Notes under the pieces: generated by a model
Told to the model about the DNA's origin: nothing
Database searches by the model: none
What the model saw: the letters and a program-made list of their open reading frames with translations, nothing else
Made by a program: the position numbers and the translations under genes
Assembly (NCBI RefSeq): GCF_002257705.1
Contig: NZ_LSLK01000095.1
Location: forward strand, 1-22,772
DNA from: Sporomusa silvacetica DSM 10669
GTDB taxonomy: Bacteria > Bacillota > Negativicutes > Sporomusales > Sporomusaceae
Direction of reading: 5' to 3'
Length of the DNA: 22,772 nucleotides
Shown here: positions 1 to 7,517 of the stretch, one piece after another
Position numbering within the stretch: position 1 is the stretch's first letter
Layout of the letters: each line of letters starts with the position of its first letter

Positions 1-152
1 AATCTTGTCCCCGTACGACCGGACAGGAGCTTTCCTCGAAGAGAACCTTCAAGAAAAAATAAATATCCGATTAACAAAAAACGTTCCGTGTAAAATTATG
101 TAAGTTAAGCTTTATGACATTGGTCTGACGTTCCCTTGTGTCCCGGAAATAA
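1..152. other. left-edge stretch with no recognised gene
   Basis: No reading frame with a ribosome binding site or recognisable protein was seen. The stretch ends at the promoter of the T-box/trpB2 unit. It may hold the tail of a gene that lies left of the window. Confidence 0.4.
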
Positions 153-181
153 TTGACAAAATCTTTTCGGAAGCTTATACT
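153..181 (+). promoter_or_regulatory. sigma-A promoter of the T-box/trpB2 unit
   Basis: A perfect -35 box TTGACA (153-158) is followed after exactly 17 bases by TATACT (176-181), one mismatch from the -10 consensus. It lies about 25-30 bases before the start of the T-box structure, as expected for its promoter. Confidence 0.8.
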
Positions 182-204
182 GTAGCTGATAAGACATATA
201 TTGA

Positions 205-491
205 AACCGATGATTAAGAAGAGTAGGTTTTGTGCTGGTCACTTACAGAGAGTTGCGGGTGGTGAAATCGCAACAGGGAAGCCTTAGCTGAATGGCCTTA
301 AGAGGGCAGGACGAAAAGTGGCTACAAGCAGAGCTGCCTAGTAGTACCTGACGGGAACTTTACCCGTTACCAAGGAAGTGCATATCATAGTGTATGCAGA
401 AAAAGTGGGTGCGTTTTCGCATCAATTTGAGTGGTACCGCAGATGTATAGACTTTTGCCTCAATGAAATTTGAGGCAAAAGTCTTTTTTAT
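205..491 (+). promoter_or_regulatory. T-box leader (probably tRNA-Trp sensing)
   Basis: The leader shows the usual T-box parts in order. There is an AGTA-type motif in GAAGAGTAG (219-227) on the 5' side of stem I, an AGAGAG element with a GGTGAAA loop (246-266), a Stem III hairpin around 340-362, and the T-box core GTGGTACCGC at 431-440. The core is followed by a strong terminator. The best specifier candidate is TGG (Trp) at 293-295, within GAATGGCC, placed between a basal helix (TTAAG/CTTAA) and the upper stem. A Trp specifier fits the downstream tryptophan synthase gene. Uncharged tRNA binding is expected to favour the antiterminator and switch the gene on. The T-box assignment is secure; the specifier is inferred from position and context. 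Confidence 0.88.
449..490 (+). terminator. T-box regulated intrinsic terminator
   Basis: A 15-bp perfect stem (449-463 with 470-484) with a 6-base loop is followed by a T-run. Its 5' arm begins just after the T-box core, so it is the terminator that competes with the antiterminator. Confidence 0.9.
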
Positions 492-527
492 TTATCAAAA
501 TTTAGATAAATGAAGGGAGAGTTTATC

Positions 528-1910
528 ATGACAAAGAAAATTCCACACAGATTATATTTAACTGAGGATCAGATGCCAACACAATGGTACAATTTGCGTG
601 CAGATATGAACGAGAAGCCTGATCCTATGCTAAATCCGGCAACAGGAAAACCAGTAATACCAGAAGACTTATATCCTGTATTCTGCAAAAAGTTGGCTCA
701 TCAGGAACTAGATGATACAACTAGGTACATTGACATACCTGAAGAAATTTTGGAAATGTACAAGAATTACCGACCTTCACCATTATGTCGTGCATACAAT
801 CTAGAAAAGGCTCTGGAAACTCCGGCGAAGATTTACTACAAATTTGAAGGAAATAACACATCTGGAAGTCACAAACTGAACTCTGCTATTGCGCAGGCTT
901 ATTATGCAAAGGAGCAGGGATTAACGGGACTTACAACAGAAACAGGAGCAGGTCAGTGGGGAACCGCTCTTGCAGAATCTTGCTGTTATTTCGGAATTCC
1001 ACTTACTGTATATATGGTAAAGGCATCCTATGAACAGAAGCCTTTCCGTAAATCAATTATGGAAACCTTTGGTGCAACTGTAATCGCCAGCCCTAGCAAC
1101 ACTACAGAAGCCGGAAGGAAGATATTGGCATCGAATCCGAACACTTCAGGAAGCCTTGGATGTGCAATTTCTGAAGCAGTAGAAAAGGCTGTTACTACAG
1201 AGGGATATAAATATGTGTTAGGCTCCGTACTGAATCAGGTACTTCTCCACCAGTCAATCGTCGGATTGGAAAGTGAAAAAGCTATGGAAATGCTTGGAGA
1301 ATATCCAGACGTAGTAATCGGTTGCGCTGGCGGCGGTTCCAATCTTGGTGGCCTAATTGCACCGTTTATGAGAGATAAGATTACAGGTAAGGCGAATCCG
1401 CGCTTAATCGCAGTAGAGCCAGCATCCTGTCCATCTCTGACAAGAGGAAAGTATGTGTATGATTACTGCGACACAGGAAGGATTACACCTATGGCCAAAA
1501 TGTACACACTTGGATGCACCTTCGCTCCATCACCAATCCATGCAGGTGGATTGAGATACCACGGAATGGCACCAATCCTTTCTAAGCTGTATCACGAGGG
1601 ATACATGGAAGCAGTATCAGTAGAGCAGACAAAGGTATTCGAAGCGGCTACTTTCTTTGCTAAGTACGAAAGCATCCTGCCAGCTCCGGAATCTGCTCAT
1701 GCCATTCGTACTGCTATTGATGAAGCGTTGAAATGTAAGGAGACAGGAGAAGAAAAAACCATCCTTTTTGGATTAACCGGAACAGGATTTTTTGATATGA
1801 CGGCATACAGTTCCTTTCACGAAGGAACAATGATCGACCACATTCCAACAGATGAAGAGCTTCAGAAGGGCTTCGACGGGCTTCCTAAAATACCGGGAAT
1901 ACAGGAATAG
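528..1910 (+). CDS. trpB2: TrpB2-type tryptophan synthase beta chain (PLP enzyme)
   Basis: This is a cytoplasmic pyridoxal-phosphate enzyme that joins indole and serine to make tryptophan. At 460 residues it is longer than classical TrpB (about 400), as is typical of the TrpB2 branch. The PLP lysine sits in GSHKLN (K116), the catalytic glutamate in ETGAGQWG (E138), and the phosphate-binding loop is GGGSN (268-272). An upstream ATG at 510 is in frame, but the ribosome binding site AAGGGAG lies between the two ATGs, so 528 is the likely start. No trpA or other trp gene is adjacent. TrpB2 enzymes are known to work without, or only weakly with, TrpA, so this copy may scavenge indole. The T-box upstream implies induction on tryptophan shortage. 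The frame is intact. Confidence 0.92.
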   Translation: MTKKIPHRLYLTEDQMPTQWYNLRADMNEKPDPMLNPATGKPVIPEDLYPVFCKKLAHQELDDTTRYIDIPEEILEMYKNYRPSPLCRAYNLEKALETPAKIYYKFEGNNTSGSHKLNSAIAQAYYAKEQGLTGLTTETGAGQWGTALAESCCYFGIPLTVYMVKASYEQKPFRKSIMETFGATVIASPSNTTEAGRKILASNPNTSGSLGCAISEAVEKAVTTEGYKYVLGSVLNQVLLHQSIVGLESEKAMEMLGEYPDVVIGCAGGGSNLGGLIAPFMRDKITGKANPRLIAVEPASCPSLTRGKYVYDYCDTGRITPMAKMYTLGCTFAPSPIHAGGLRYHGMAPILSKLYHEGYMEAVSVEQTKVFEAATFFAKYESILPAPESAHAIRTAIDEALKCKETGEEKTILFGLTGTGFFDMTAYSSFHEGTMIDHIPTDEELQKGFDGLPKIPGIQE

Positions 1911-2092
1911 CGTGACCTTCACCCCGCTTTCAGGCTTTAACACTCATCGACACCTATAGTCGAGAGTATATTGCCATATATGTTGACAAGGCGATTATAG
2001 GCGACACCGTAGCCACCTTTACATTATTTATATTGGCCACCATTTTGCGGTATATTAATTTATCTACTAATAAAGCTGATAAGTCATATCCT
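1911..2092. other. spacer after trpB2, no clear gene
   Basis: No trpB2 terminator with a T-run was recognised. On the minus strand a short open stretch (about 1968-2090) could be the decayed tail of another gene, but nothing in it is recognisable. Confidence 0.3.
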
Positions 2093-2308
2093 TCAAGATC
2101 TAACCAGCATTTTCAAAACTTGTCCGGGATAAACCCTCGCGTTATTATCTAATTTATTTATCTGCCTAATTTCATAAATTAATTCCCGAACATCGTCTTT
2201 ATCTGTAGTGTATTTAGCAGCAATTTGCCAAACAGTATCTCCGGGCTTTACGTAGACCGTTTCATATGTAGTGTTATCAACAAAAGCACGAGAAATAGCT
2301 AATGGTGT
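2093..2308 (-). pseudogene. LysM-domain protein, 5'-truncated remnant
   Basis: The minus-strand frame is open from 2308 to the stop at 2093-2095 (71 codons) and encodes a LysM fold: ETVYVKPGDTVWQIAAKY, then a helix with DDVRELIYEIRQIN, then VYPGQVLKM near the end. LysM domains bind peptidoglycan. There is no start codon with a ribosome binding site and no signal peptide. At its upstream end the reading abuts a lexA fragment on the other strand. LysM proteins divergent from lexA (YneA-like division inhibitors) are the usual Firmicutes arrangement, so this looks like a lexA/yneA-like locus whose centre has been deleted. A similar tail occurs at 9138-9200. Confidence 0.7.
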
Positions 2309-2310
2309 AG

Positions 2311-2598
2311 CTATCCGTTAAGGGTGAAAGTATGATTAACGCAGGTATCTTAGACGGAGACTACTTGCTTGTCCGGCAACAAAGTAACGCTAGCAATGGA
2401 GATATTGTGGTAGCTTTAATTGATAACGAAGAAGCTACTGTAAAACGATTTTTCAAGGAAGCTGGACGCATTCGACTTCAGCCGGAAAATGATTCAATGG
2501 AGCCTATATATGCTGATGGTGCTGGTAAGAAGGGCGTTATTAAACGGACAAGTAAAGGTGACTTTTCCGTACAGATCACTTCCAACGAAATATTGTAG
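2311..2598 (+). pseudogene. LexA repressor C-terminal fragment (S24 protease domain) with a foreign tail
   Basis: The open frame begins at 2311 and gives KGESMINAGILDGD, which carries the LexA catalytic serine (2329-2331). It continues to VKRFF, which holds the LexA catalytic lysine, and to RLQPENDSMEPIYA. The whole N-terminal DNA-binding domain and the Ala-Gly cleavage site are missing. After the IYA residues the LexA ending (ENVS..KVIG..R) is replaced by about 28 residues beginning DGAGKKG, so the piece is chimeric at both ends. An ATG at 2332 could start an 88-residue product, but it would lack the nucleophilic serine, and only AAGGGTG precedes it. A non-functional remnant is most likely. 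Confidence 0.75.
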
Positions 2599-2611
2599 AA
2601 ACAATGATAAT

Positions 2612-2651
2612 AACCCCATAGGGAGTCGTAGCAGGCTTATCCTATGGGGTT
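2612..2651. terminator. terminator-like hairpin after the lexA fragment
   Basis: AACCCCATAGG (2612-2622) pairs perfectly with CCTATGGGGTT (2641-2651) across an 18-base loop and is followed by TTGTTTTG. It lies 14 bases after the stop of the fragment. Confidence 0.6.
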
Positions 2652-2712
2652 TGTTTTGTTGTAAAGAACCACCAATTCCAGATGCAGAGGATTGGTTGAG
2701 CAGGGGGAATTT

Positions 2713-2754
2713 AAAAAGGAGTTGTCCCAATCGTTTATTGGGGCAACTCCTTTT
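2713..2754. terminator. bidirectional terminator at the end of the purine unit
   Basis: A 17-bp hairpin (2714-2730 with 2738-2754), with one G-U or mismatch position, is flanked by A and T runs on its two sides. It lies 13 bases beyond the stop of the phosphoribosyltransferase on the minus strand and probably ends that transcript. It could also stop rightward transcripts. Confidence 0.75.
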
Positions 2755-2766
2755 CTAACGTTTGTT

Positions 2767-3309
2767 TTAATTTTTGATAAACAATGGCAGTTTTTCAAGA
2801 TAGATAATATCAGTACGGTCAGCCGCATCTCCCTCAGCTAATATGGCAGCTCGTGCGGTCACGGTGCCGCCGGCTTGGTGTATGAGTTGTTCAACGGCGT
2901 TAATCGATTGGCCTGTGCTGATAACATCATCAATAATAGCAACTCGTTTTCCTTTGATGGTAAGAACATCTTTATTGTCCAGACAAAGGATTTGCTCTTT
3001 TTGTGTTGTAATGGAATGTACCGAAACAACCAGGGGATTTTGCATATACGGCTTTATGCTTTTTCTGGCAATTATGTAATTCATCGACAGCAGTCGGGAA
3101 ATTTCGAAGGCCAACGGAATTCCTTTAGCTTCGGCCGTGACAATAACGTCAATTTCCGGCAACCGCTTAACTAGTTCGGGTGCAACCCGGCAAATCAATT
3201 CCGTATCGCCTAATATGACAAAACTGGCAATACTTAATTTTGGCGATACCTGAATAATGGGAAGTTTTCGTTCTAAGCCGCAAAGTCTCAGGGTGTATGT
3301 TTCAGGCAT
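2767..3309 (-). CDS. purine phosphoribosyltransferase (adenine/xanthine PRT-like)
   Basis: This 180-residue cytoplasmic type I phosphoribosyltransferase is expected to convert a purine base plus PRPP to the nucleotide. The PRPP-binding motif VAIIDDVISTG is at 123-133. The segment DVIVTAEAKGIPLAFEIS (54-71) and ARKS (81-84) match the adenine and xanthine PRT pattern. The start is supported by the ribosome binding site TAGGAGG. It lies 13 bases after the permease stop on the same strand, downstream of a guanine-type riboswitch. The permease would import a base and this enzyme would trap it. The riboswitch class argues for guanine, hypoxanthine or xanthine as substrate, but the sequence resembles APRT at least as much, so the base is left open. 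Confidence 0.85.
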   Translation of the reverse strand: MPETYTLRLCGLERKLPIIQVSPKLSIASFVILGDTELICRVAPELVKRLPEIDVIVTAEAKGIPLAFEISRLLSMNYIIARKSIKPYMQNPLVVSVHSITTQKEQILCLDNKDVLTIKGKRVAIIDDVISTGQSINAVEQLIHQAGGTVTARAAILAEGDAADRTDIIYLEKLPLFIKN

Positions 3310-3322
3310 TGTATGTTACCTC

Positions 3323-4401
3323 CTATGCGAACAATGTAAGCATTAATTTAACGATTAACCCGGATACCATCCCTAAAAACGGGTCGGTTATTGCCGTTAC
3401 AGCCATTGTCACACCGCCAACAATTGTATCAGGTGTGCCGACGCCGCTTTGCAGGGCCAGACTGGCATTTACCGGTACGGTAACAATTGCGCCCAAAACA
3501 AGCAAGAAACCGGCAATTGATTCATTGGGAACAAATTTGCCAATTTTCGGCAGAAGTTTGGATAACAGGATAACAGCCATGAGTCCCATCATTAGTACTC
3601 CAGCCAGCATAGGATGCGGTGCTGCACCTGTGGCCGATATGATGGCCTGGACAGGACCACCGCCAAATAGTGAAGAGGCCATATCGGCGATGCTGCTGAT
3701 AATGGTCAGATGATCCAAATTGACATCTGTTTTGGCAATTGTCTGAGCCGTAATATTGCCAAAGGCAATGTTTGCCCCGATGTTAAGAGTGACAATACCC
3801 AATGTGCCACGAACGACATTGGTATTTATGATTGGTTTTTGAAAAATGAATTTTTCCCGAGATTCATCATAACATAATTCGTTTTGGCGCTTTAGCAGAA
3901 TACAGGCAATTGTTGCCACCAGTACCGATACTACGATTGTAAATACAAGTTTGTTGGCTGGGTTGGGCGTCATGTAGTATGTTAGCAAGGCGCTAACAAT
4001 AGAGATTCCGCCAATGACCGGATTGCGGCGCGTCATATCAATCGCAACTTTTGTCAAGATAATGCCAACTCCGGCCATCATGGCGTTGGTAATTACCGGG
4101 CCGATAAAATTCACAATTTTAGTAAAAATACCCAATAAACCAATAACCAGTAGAATACTACCTTCCCAGAAGACCATTGATAGGCGCTCCTGAATATTGC
4201 GTCCCATGGTTCCTACCAGTGTTATAGTTTCGGCCTGAAAGGAAATAGGGGCGACAATTCCCAGCAACCGCAGCCGATCGCTCCCACAATAAAGTCGGCT
4301 GCGGTGGGAACAGATGCAAAGCCAAAAGTAAGTGCAAGTAGTCCCTGAGGCAATCCGTTAACAATAACTCCTAATGCTGCTAAGAGATCTTCAAATGTCA
4401 T
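3323..4401 (-). pseudogene. NCS2-family purine permease, frameshifted
   Basis: The gene starts at ATG 4401-4399 after the ribosome binding site AAGGAGAGG and reads MTFEDLLAALGVIVNG. Near 4265-4272 the frame breaks, at GGCTGCGGTTGCTGG. Reading resumes one base over with LLGIVAPISFQAETITLV and continues to a stop at 3323. One missing base, probably a G in the GG at the break, would restore a membrane protein of about 359 residues with many hydrophobic segments. The conserved look of both halves suggests xanthine/guanine/uracil permease function. The break may be a recent mutation or a sequencing error, since the rest shows no decay. It sits between the riboswitch and the phosphoribosyltransferase in one transcript. 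Confidence 0.8.
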
Positions 4402-4416
4402 ATTGTCTCCTCTCCT

Positions 4417-4477
4417 TAAAAAAAATAAACCCTGACAGAAGTAACACTCTAGCCATGAGTGTAACTACTGCTGGTTT
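4417..4477 (-). terminator. riboswitch-controlled terminator
   Basis: In the minus-strand RNA a long imperfect hairpin (AAACC/GGTTT, CAG/CTG and GTTACACTC/GAGTGTTAC blocks, 4427-4477) is followed by TTTATTTTTTTT immediately before the permease ribosome binding site. This is the expected position for the expression platform of the purine riboswitch. Confidence 0.75.
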
Positions 4478-4516
4478 TTTTCTGCAGTATAATGCCTGGG
4501 TCATATAGGCATTATT

Positions 4517-4566
4517 AATCATTGATGCAAGCTCAGATAATAAAATCTGAACTTGCATCAATGATT
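4517..4566 (-). other. 22-bp hairpin between aptamer and terminator
   Basis: The arms 4517-4538 and 4545-4566 pair along 22 positions with a 6-base loop. The only non-Watson-Crick position is a G-U pair in the minus-strand RNA but a C-A mismatch in the plus strand, which suggests the structure acts in the riboswitch transcript. It has no T-run of its own. Confidence 0.65.
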
Positions 4567-4573
4567 TTAGTTC

Positions 4574-4647
4574 ACCCATAGTCCAGTAATTTACGGTTAC
4601 CAGATAGAGACTCTCAGGCCATATTCCCGAGATTATATGAGGTACTT
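4574..4647 (-). promoter_or_regulatory. purine riboswitch aptamer, guanine type
   Basis: The minus strand carries the conserved purine aptamer elements in order: CTCATATAATC (P1 and J1/2), ATATGGC (P2 loop), TCTATCTGG, CCGTAAA (P3 loop) and GACTATGGG (J3/1 and P1). The specificity base in GACTATG is C (complement of 4581), which in this family indicates guanine or hypoxanthine; adenine sensors have U. It controls the permease and phosphoribosyltransferase, consistent with shutting off purine uptake when guanine is plentiful. Confidence 0.92.
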
Positions 4648-4667
4648 ATGTCATAATACTAATTAAA

Positions 4668-4694
4668 ATTATCAGCAATGTAGCTATTTGTCAA
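4668..4694 (-). promoter_or_regulatory. promoter of the riboswitch/purine unit
   Basis: On the minus strand TTGACA (4694-4689) and GATAAT (4673-4668) are separated by 15 bases, about 20 bases before the aptamer. The spacing is short, so the exact -10 is uncertain. Confidence 0.5.
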
Positions 4695-4821
4695 GGGAAA
4701 TATGAAAATAATGTCAAATGGAAGAATTGCCGATGGGGAATGTGTCATGTAAGAAACAGGGGATGGGCCATAAGATTCCAATAAGTGTTTTTAGCTATAA
4801 ACCAAGGTTAGATGCCGAATC

Positions 4822-5000
4822 CGCTGGCAATGGAGATATTGTGGTAGCTTTAATTGATAACGAAGAAGTTACTGTAAAACGCTTCTTCAAATGAAGCAGG
4901 ACGCATTCGCCTCCAGCCGGAAAATGATTCAATGGACCCTATATATGCTGAGAACGTTTCCATTGCAAGTAAAGTAATTGGTATATTTAGAAGTATGTAG
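4822..5000 (+). pseudogene. lexA: second LexA C-terminal remnant, frameshifted
   Basis: The sequence from 4824 to about 4951 is nearly the same DNA as 2388-2516, but here it keeps the normal LexA ending: PIYAENVSIASKVIGIF, then RSM and a stop at 4998-5000. A one-base insertion near 4890 (TTCAAATGAAG in place of TTCAAGGAAG) creates a stop and shifts the frame. Everything before the protease domain's DIVVALIDNEE block is missing, including the catalytic serine. No ribosome binding site is present. It is a dead copy. Confidence 0.8.
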
Positions 5001-5014
5001 TCGTGATGAATCAA

Positions 5015-5203
5015 CTAGCTACACTTACTAAAATGATTATTTGTAAAGGGCGGTTTGCTATTGCGCTTTGATTCTAGGATTGCGTTACACAGGATTTCAA
5101 GCTCATCGTACAATGAATATAGCAAATGCTCACTCAACGCACCATTGCGGTTCAGAAGTTTGCAAATAGTGTCAATACGGTCATATACTTCAGCCTCAAT
5201 CAT
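5015..5203 (-). CDS. small acidic hypothetical protein, 62 residues
   Basis: I do not recognise this protein. It starts MIEAEVYDRIDTICKLLN and is predicted to be mostly helical and hydrophilic, with a basic, Ser/Asn-rich tail and three cysteines (positions 14, 39 and 61). A strong ribosome binding site (AAAGGGGGG) lies 6 bases before the ATG and a TATAAATAAA stretch before that, which makes a real gene more likely than chance. It has no membrane segment and no obvious partner; the gene to its left is the dead lexA piece, which it nearly abuts (14 bases, opposite strand). Confidence 0.55.
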   Translation of the reverse strand: MIEAEVYDRIDTICKLLNRNGALSEHLLYSLYDELEILCNAILESKRNSKPPFTNNHFSKCS

Positions 5204-5335
5204 ACGAAATCCCCCCTTTATTTATATAGTAGTACAGGGGAGAATAGTTATTATGTCGAAAATTGCATGTTATAAAAATAACTTTATTATTTAAAAACAA
5301 TTATTTATTACATTAAAACCTTTAGAGAAATATAC

Positions 5336-5377
5336 AAAAAAACCTCAACCTGTATTACGCAAAGGTTGAGGTTTTTG
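5336..5377 (-). terminator. terminator of the phosphofructokinase gene
   Basis: AAAAACCTCAACC (5338-5350) pairs perfectly with GGTTGAGGTTTTT (5364-5376). On the minus strand it is followed by a T-run, 55 bases after the gene's stop codon. Confidence 0.85.
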
Positions 5378-5431
5378 CACTATTACCAGTGATACTTCTC
5401 TCTGAACCGGTATAGCGGTGCAAATTCATAT

Positions 5432-6652
5432 TTACTTACCAATTAACAGTTTCGGCACTCTGGGTGCCATTAAATGCGAAGGTATCTGTAGTCCAGACCC
5501 CAGTAAAGGCCTTATGTAAAGCAAAAAGGCCTCTGTGACATGATTACCATCCTTATTAATAAATTCATCGGGCATTACCTTTGTTTTTGCCGCAATTTCT
5601 TCCACACCAACCAAGCGGTAATCGACAGAATAATTGCCGGTACGATGAATAGTGAGTGAGCCGTTAACATTATTCCAATAAGCCAATTGAACGGCTCTTT
5701 CACCTATTTCCCGGGCCTCACGTTGGTCAATATCGGAAACGCTACCCACAAATGATCGCTGAAGGTAACCGAATGTATCGCTCCGGACCCGCGAAATTCC
5801 CAGTCGCTCCTTCACTTGCTGCGCAAGTGAATCTCCCAGAGCACCCGTGCCGGATAGACTTACGTTACCGTGGCCGTCGATTTCGAGATTCTTGCGCAAA
5901 GTAGTGACAATTGGCATACCACTAGCATCGCGGATTCCTTCTGAAACAGCGATAATGCACATCCCATAACGGTCGTATATCCGTTTGACATCTACTAAAA
6001 ACTTTTCTAGATGAAATTCTAGTTCTGGCAGATATATAAGGTGCGGTCCGTCATCCGGGTACTTTTGGGCAATAGCAGAAGCAGCTGTCAGGAAACCAGC
6101 GTTGCGGCCCATCACCACACCTATATAAACTCCTTTAATGGCTCGGACATCGAGGTTGATTCCCATGAATGTTTGAACTACAAATCTAGCCGCTGAACCG
6201 TAACCCGGGGTGTGGTCATTTAGAACTAAGTCGTTATCAATTGTTTTGGGAACATGAACGGTCCTCAAAGCATAATTAACCTTCTGGGCCTCTTCAGCTA
6301 CAATTCGAACAGTGTCAGCTGAATCGTTACCTCCAATGTAAAAGAAATACCTGATATCATGGGCTTGTAGTACTTGAAAAATATCATGGCAGTATTTGCT
6401 GTCAGGCTTTATCCGTGTAGACCATAGCGCTGATGAAGGTGTCATTGCGACCTGTTCTAAATTATAACTTGTTTCTTGCGTCAGATCTAAGAAATTTTCG
6501 TTGACTATACCTTCCACTCCATGAATTGCCCCATAAGTGCGGGTCATTTCCCCATATTTTCTGGATTCTAAAACAATGCCGGCCAAGGTTTGATTGATAA
6601 CCGCTGTAGGGCCTCCTCCTTGAGCAATCAGCACTTTTCCTTTCAATGCCAT
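5432..6652 (-). CDS. pfp: 6-phosphofructokinase, pyrophosphate-dependent type
   Basis: This enzyme phosphorylates fructose 6-phosphate to the 1,6-bisphosphate in glycolysis; with pyrophosphate as donor the reaction is reversible. The 406-residue protein starts with the nucleotide/diphosphate loop GGGPTAVINQT (12-22). It has GGNDSAD at 107-113, PKTIDND at 135-141 and MGRNAGF at 181-187. The lysine in PKTIDND is the usual mark of PPi-dependent enzymes, and length also fits that group better than the ~320-residue ATP enzymes. The ribosome binding site GGGGGG precedes the ATG by 7 bases. It is transcribed alone and ends at its own terminator. PPi dependence is inferred from motifs. Confidence 0.9.
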   Translation of the reverse strand: MALKGKVLIAQGGGPTAVINQTLAGIVLESRKYGEMTRTYGAIHGVEGIVNENFLDLTQETSYNLEQVAMTPSSALWSTRIKPDSKYCHDIFQVLQAHDIRYFFYIGGNDSADTVRIVAEEAQKVNYALRTVHVPKTIDNDLVLNDHTPGYGSAARFVVQTFMGINLDVRAIKGVYIGVVMGRNAGFLTAASAIAQKYPDDGPHLIYLPELEFHLEKFLVDVKRIYDRYGMCIIAVSEGIRDASGMPIVTTLRKNLEIDGHGNVSLSGTGALGDSLAQQVKERLGISRVRSDTFGYLQRSFVGSVSDIDQREAREIGERAVQLAYWNNVNGSLTIHRTGNYSVDYRLVGVEEIAAKTKVMPDEFINKDGNHVTEAFLLYIRPLLGSGLQIPSHLMAPRVPKLLIGK

Positions 6653-6714
6653 AATATCCCCCCTATGTTGTTGCTGGACATTGCCTTAGCACGATGCTTA
6701 TTACTGTCTCAAAT
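6653..6714. other. upstream spacer of the phosphofructokinase
   Basis: This holds the ribosome binding site and presumably the promoter for the minus-strand pfp gene; I could not fix the boxes with confidence. Confidence 0.3.
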
Positions 6715-6977
6715 TTAGCGGGTATTAAAGAAATTCAGCATTTGCTTAATTTCCAAGGCTGCGGTCGGAGCGTCTAGAGTTCAGACATACCATATTCGCC
6801 GACAATCGGAGCAGGACTGAAATCAACGGCGTACAAGACTTCGATGTCCTTAAGTTGAACAGGAACAAAATCAATGGCCCAGAGAGGATAAAGGAGAGGT
6901 CTTTACATCACCGGAGTTTGCGCGCCACTTTGCGGCGAAATCCAATACTTCATGCCGACTTGTAACAACCGGTCGCA
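6715..6977 (-). pseudogene. unrecognised decayed gene
   Basis: On the minus strand ATG 6977-6975 has an upstream AGAGG and reads MRPVVTSRHEVLDFAAKW. After about 35 codons the frame is lost, then continues one frame over as WAIDFVPVQLKDIEVLY and AVDFSPAPIVGEYGMSEL, and after a second shift as LDAPTAALEIKQMLNFF to a stop at 6715. Three well-formed protein pieces in different frames are the mark of a recently broken gene. I do not recognise the family. Confidence 0.5.
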
Positions 6978-7355
6978 TAAGTACCTCTTCATATCGCAAT
7001 GAAATAATTTTATTGAATTATATGTTTATGACTAGCAAGGGGTGTTTATTTTCTTTGATATTCTAAATGACAGTTCGGTTATCACCCAGGATGGTGCCGT
7101 GTTGTCAATGAAGCCCTTTAATAACCGCCAGTTTCATAGAAATTTGCTTAGCAGTAATTTGACGAAAATAAAAATACCGCAAAATGATGGCCATTTTATG
7201 TTGATCATCATTTGCGGTATTTTTTTGAAGACGGAGTTAATCAAAAGAACCGTAACCATCAAATAAAGCCCACCTAGTGTTTTCCAAAAATTTACCCATT
7301 TTCAACTTGCTGTGCCAAACGCATAAAAGAATTGCGGTTTTTAAAATCACGTTGG
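6978..7355. other. gene-free stretch with a terminator hairpin
   Basis: The only clear structure is the hairpin at 7171-7226. A 74-codon plus-strand frame (7042-7266) runs through this hairpin and looks non-coding. Confidence 0.4.
7171..7226. terminator. strong bidirectional terminator-like hairpin
   Basis: AAAATACCGC...ATGATG (7171-7189) pairs with CATCATTTGCGGTATTTT (7206-7223), with one bulged A, and is flanked by A and T runs. No intact gene ends nearby, so it is probably left over from a lost gene. Confidence 0.65.
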
Positions 7356-7517
7356 TATGCTAGCTTTCTACATTTAAATATGATCTAATCATTTCTTATA
7401 GGGGTTACGTAGTTTATGCGCTGGTATTTAGAATAGTAGCTTGCAACGGCGTGCACCTAATTACTTTTTACACATTTATACGAACTTGATCCTTTAACTC
7501 CGAACAGAATAGAGATG

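Noticed and set aside
2093..2598. An intact divergent SOS locus
   Set aside because: Both genes lack their N-terminal halves and the intergenic promoter is gone, so it cannot function as a lexA/yneA pair.
7042..7266. 74-codon plus-strand frame
   Set aside because: It has no good ribosome binding site and its second half is a terminator hairpin, so it is not likely to be coding.
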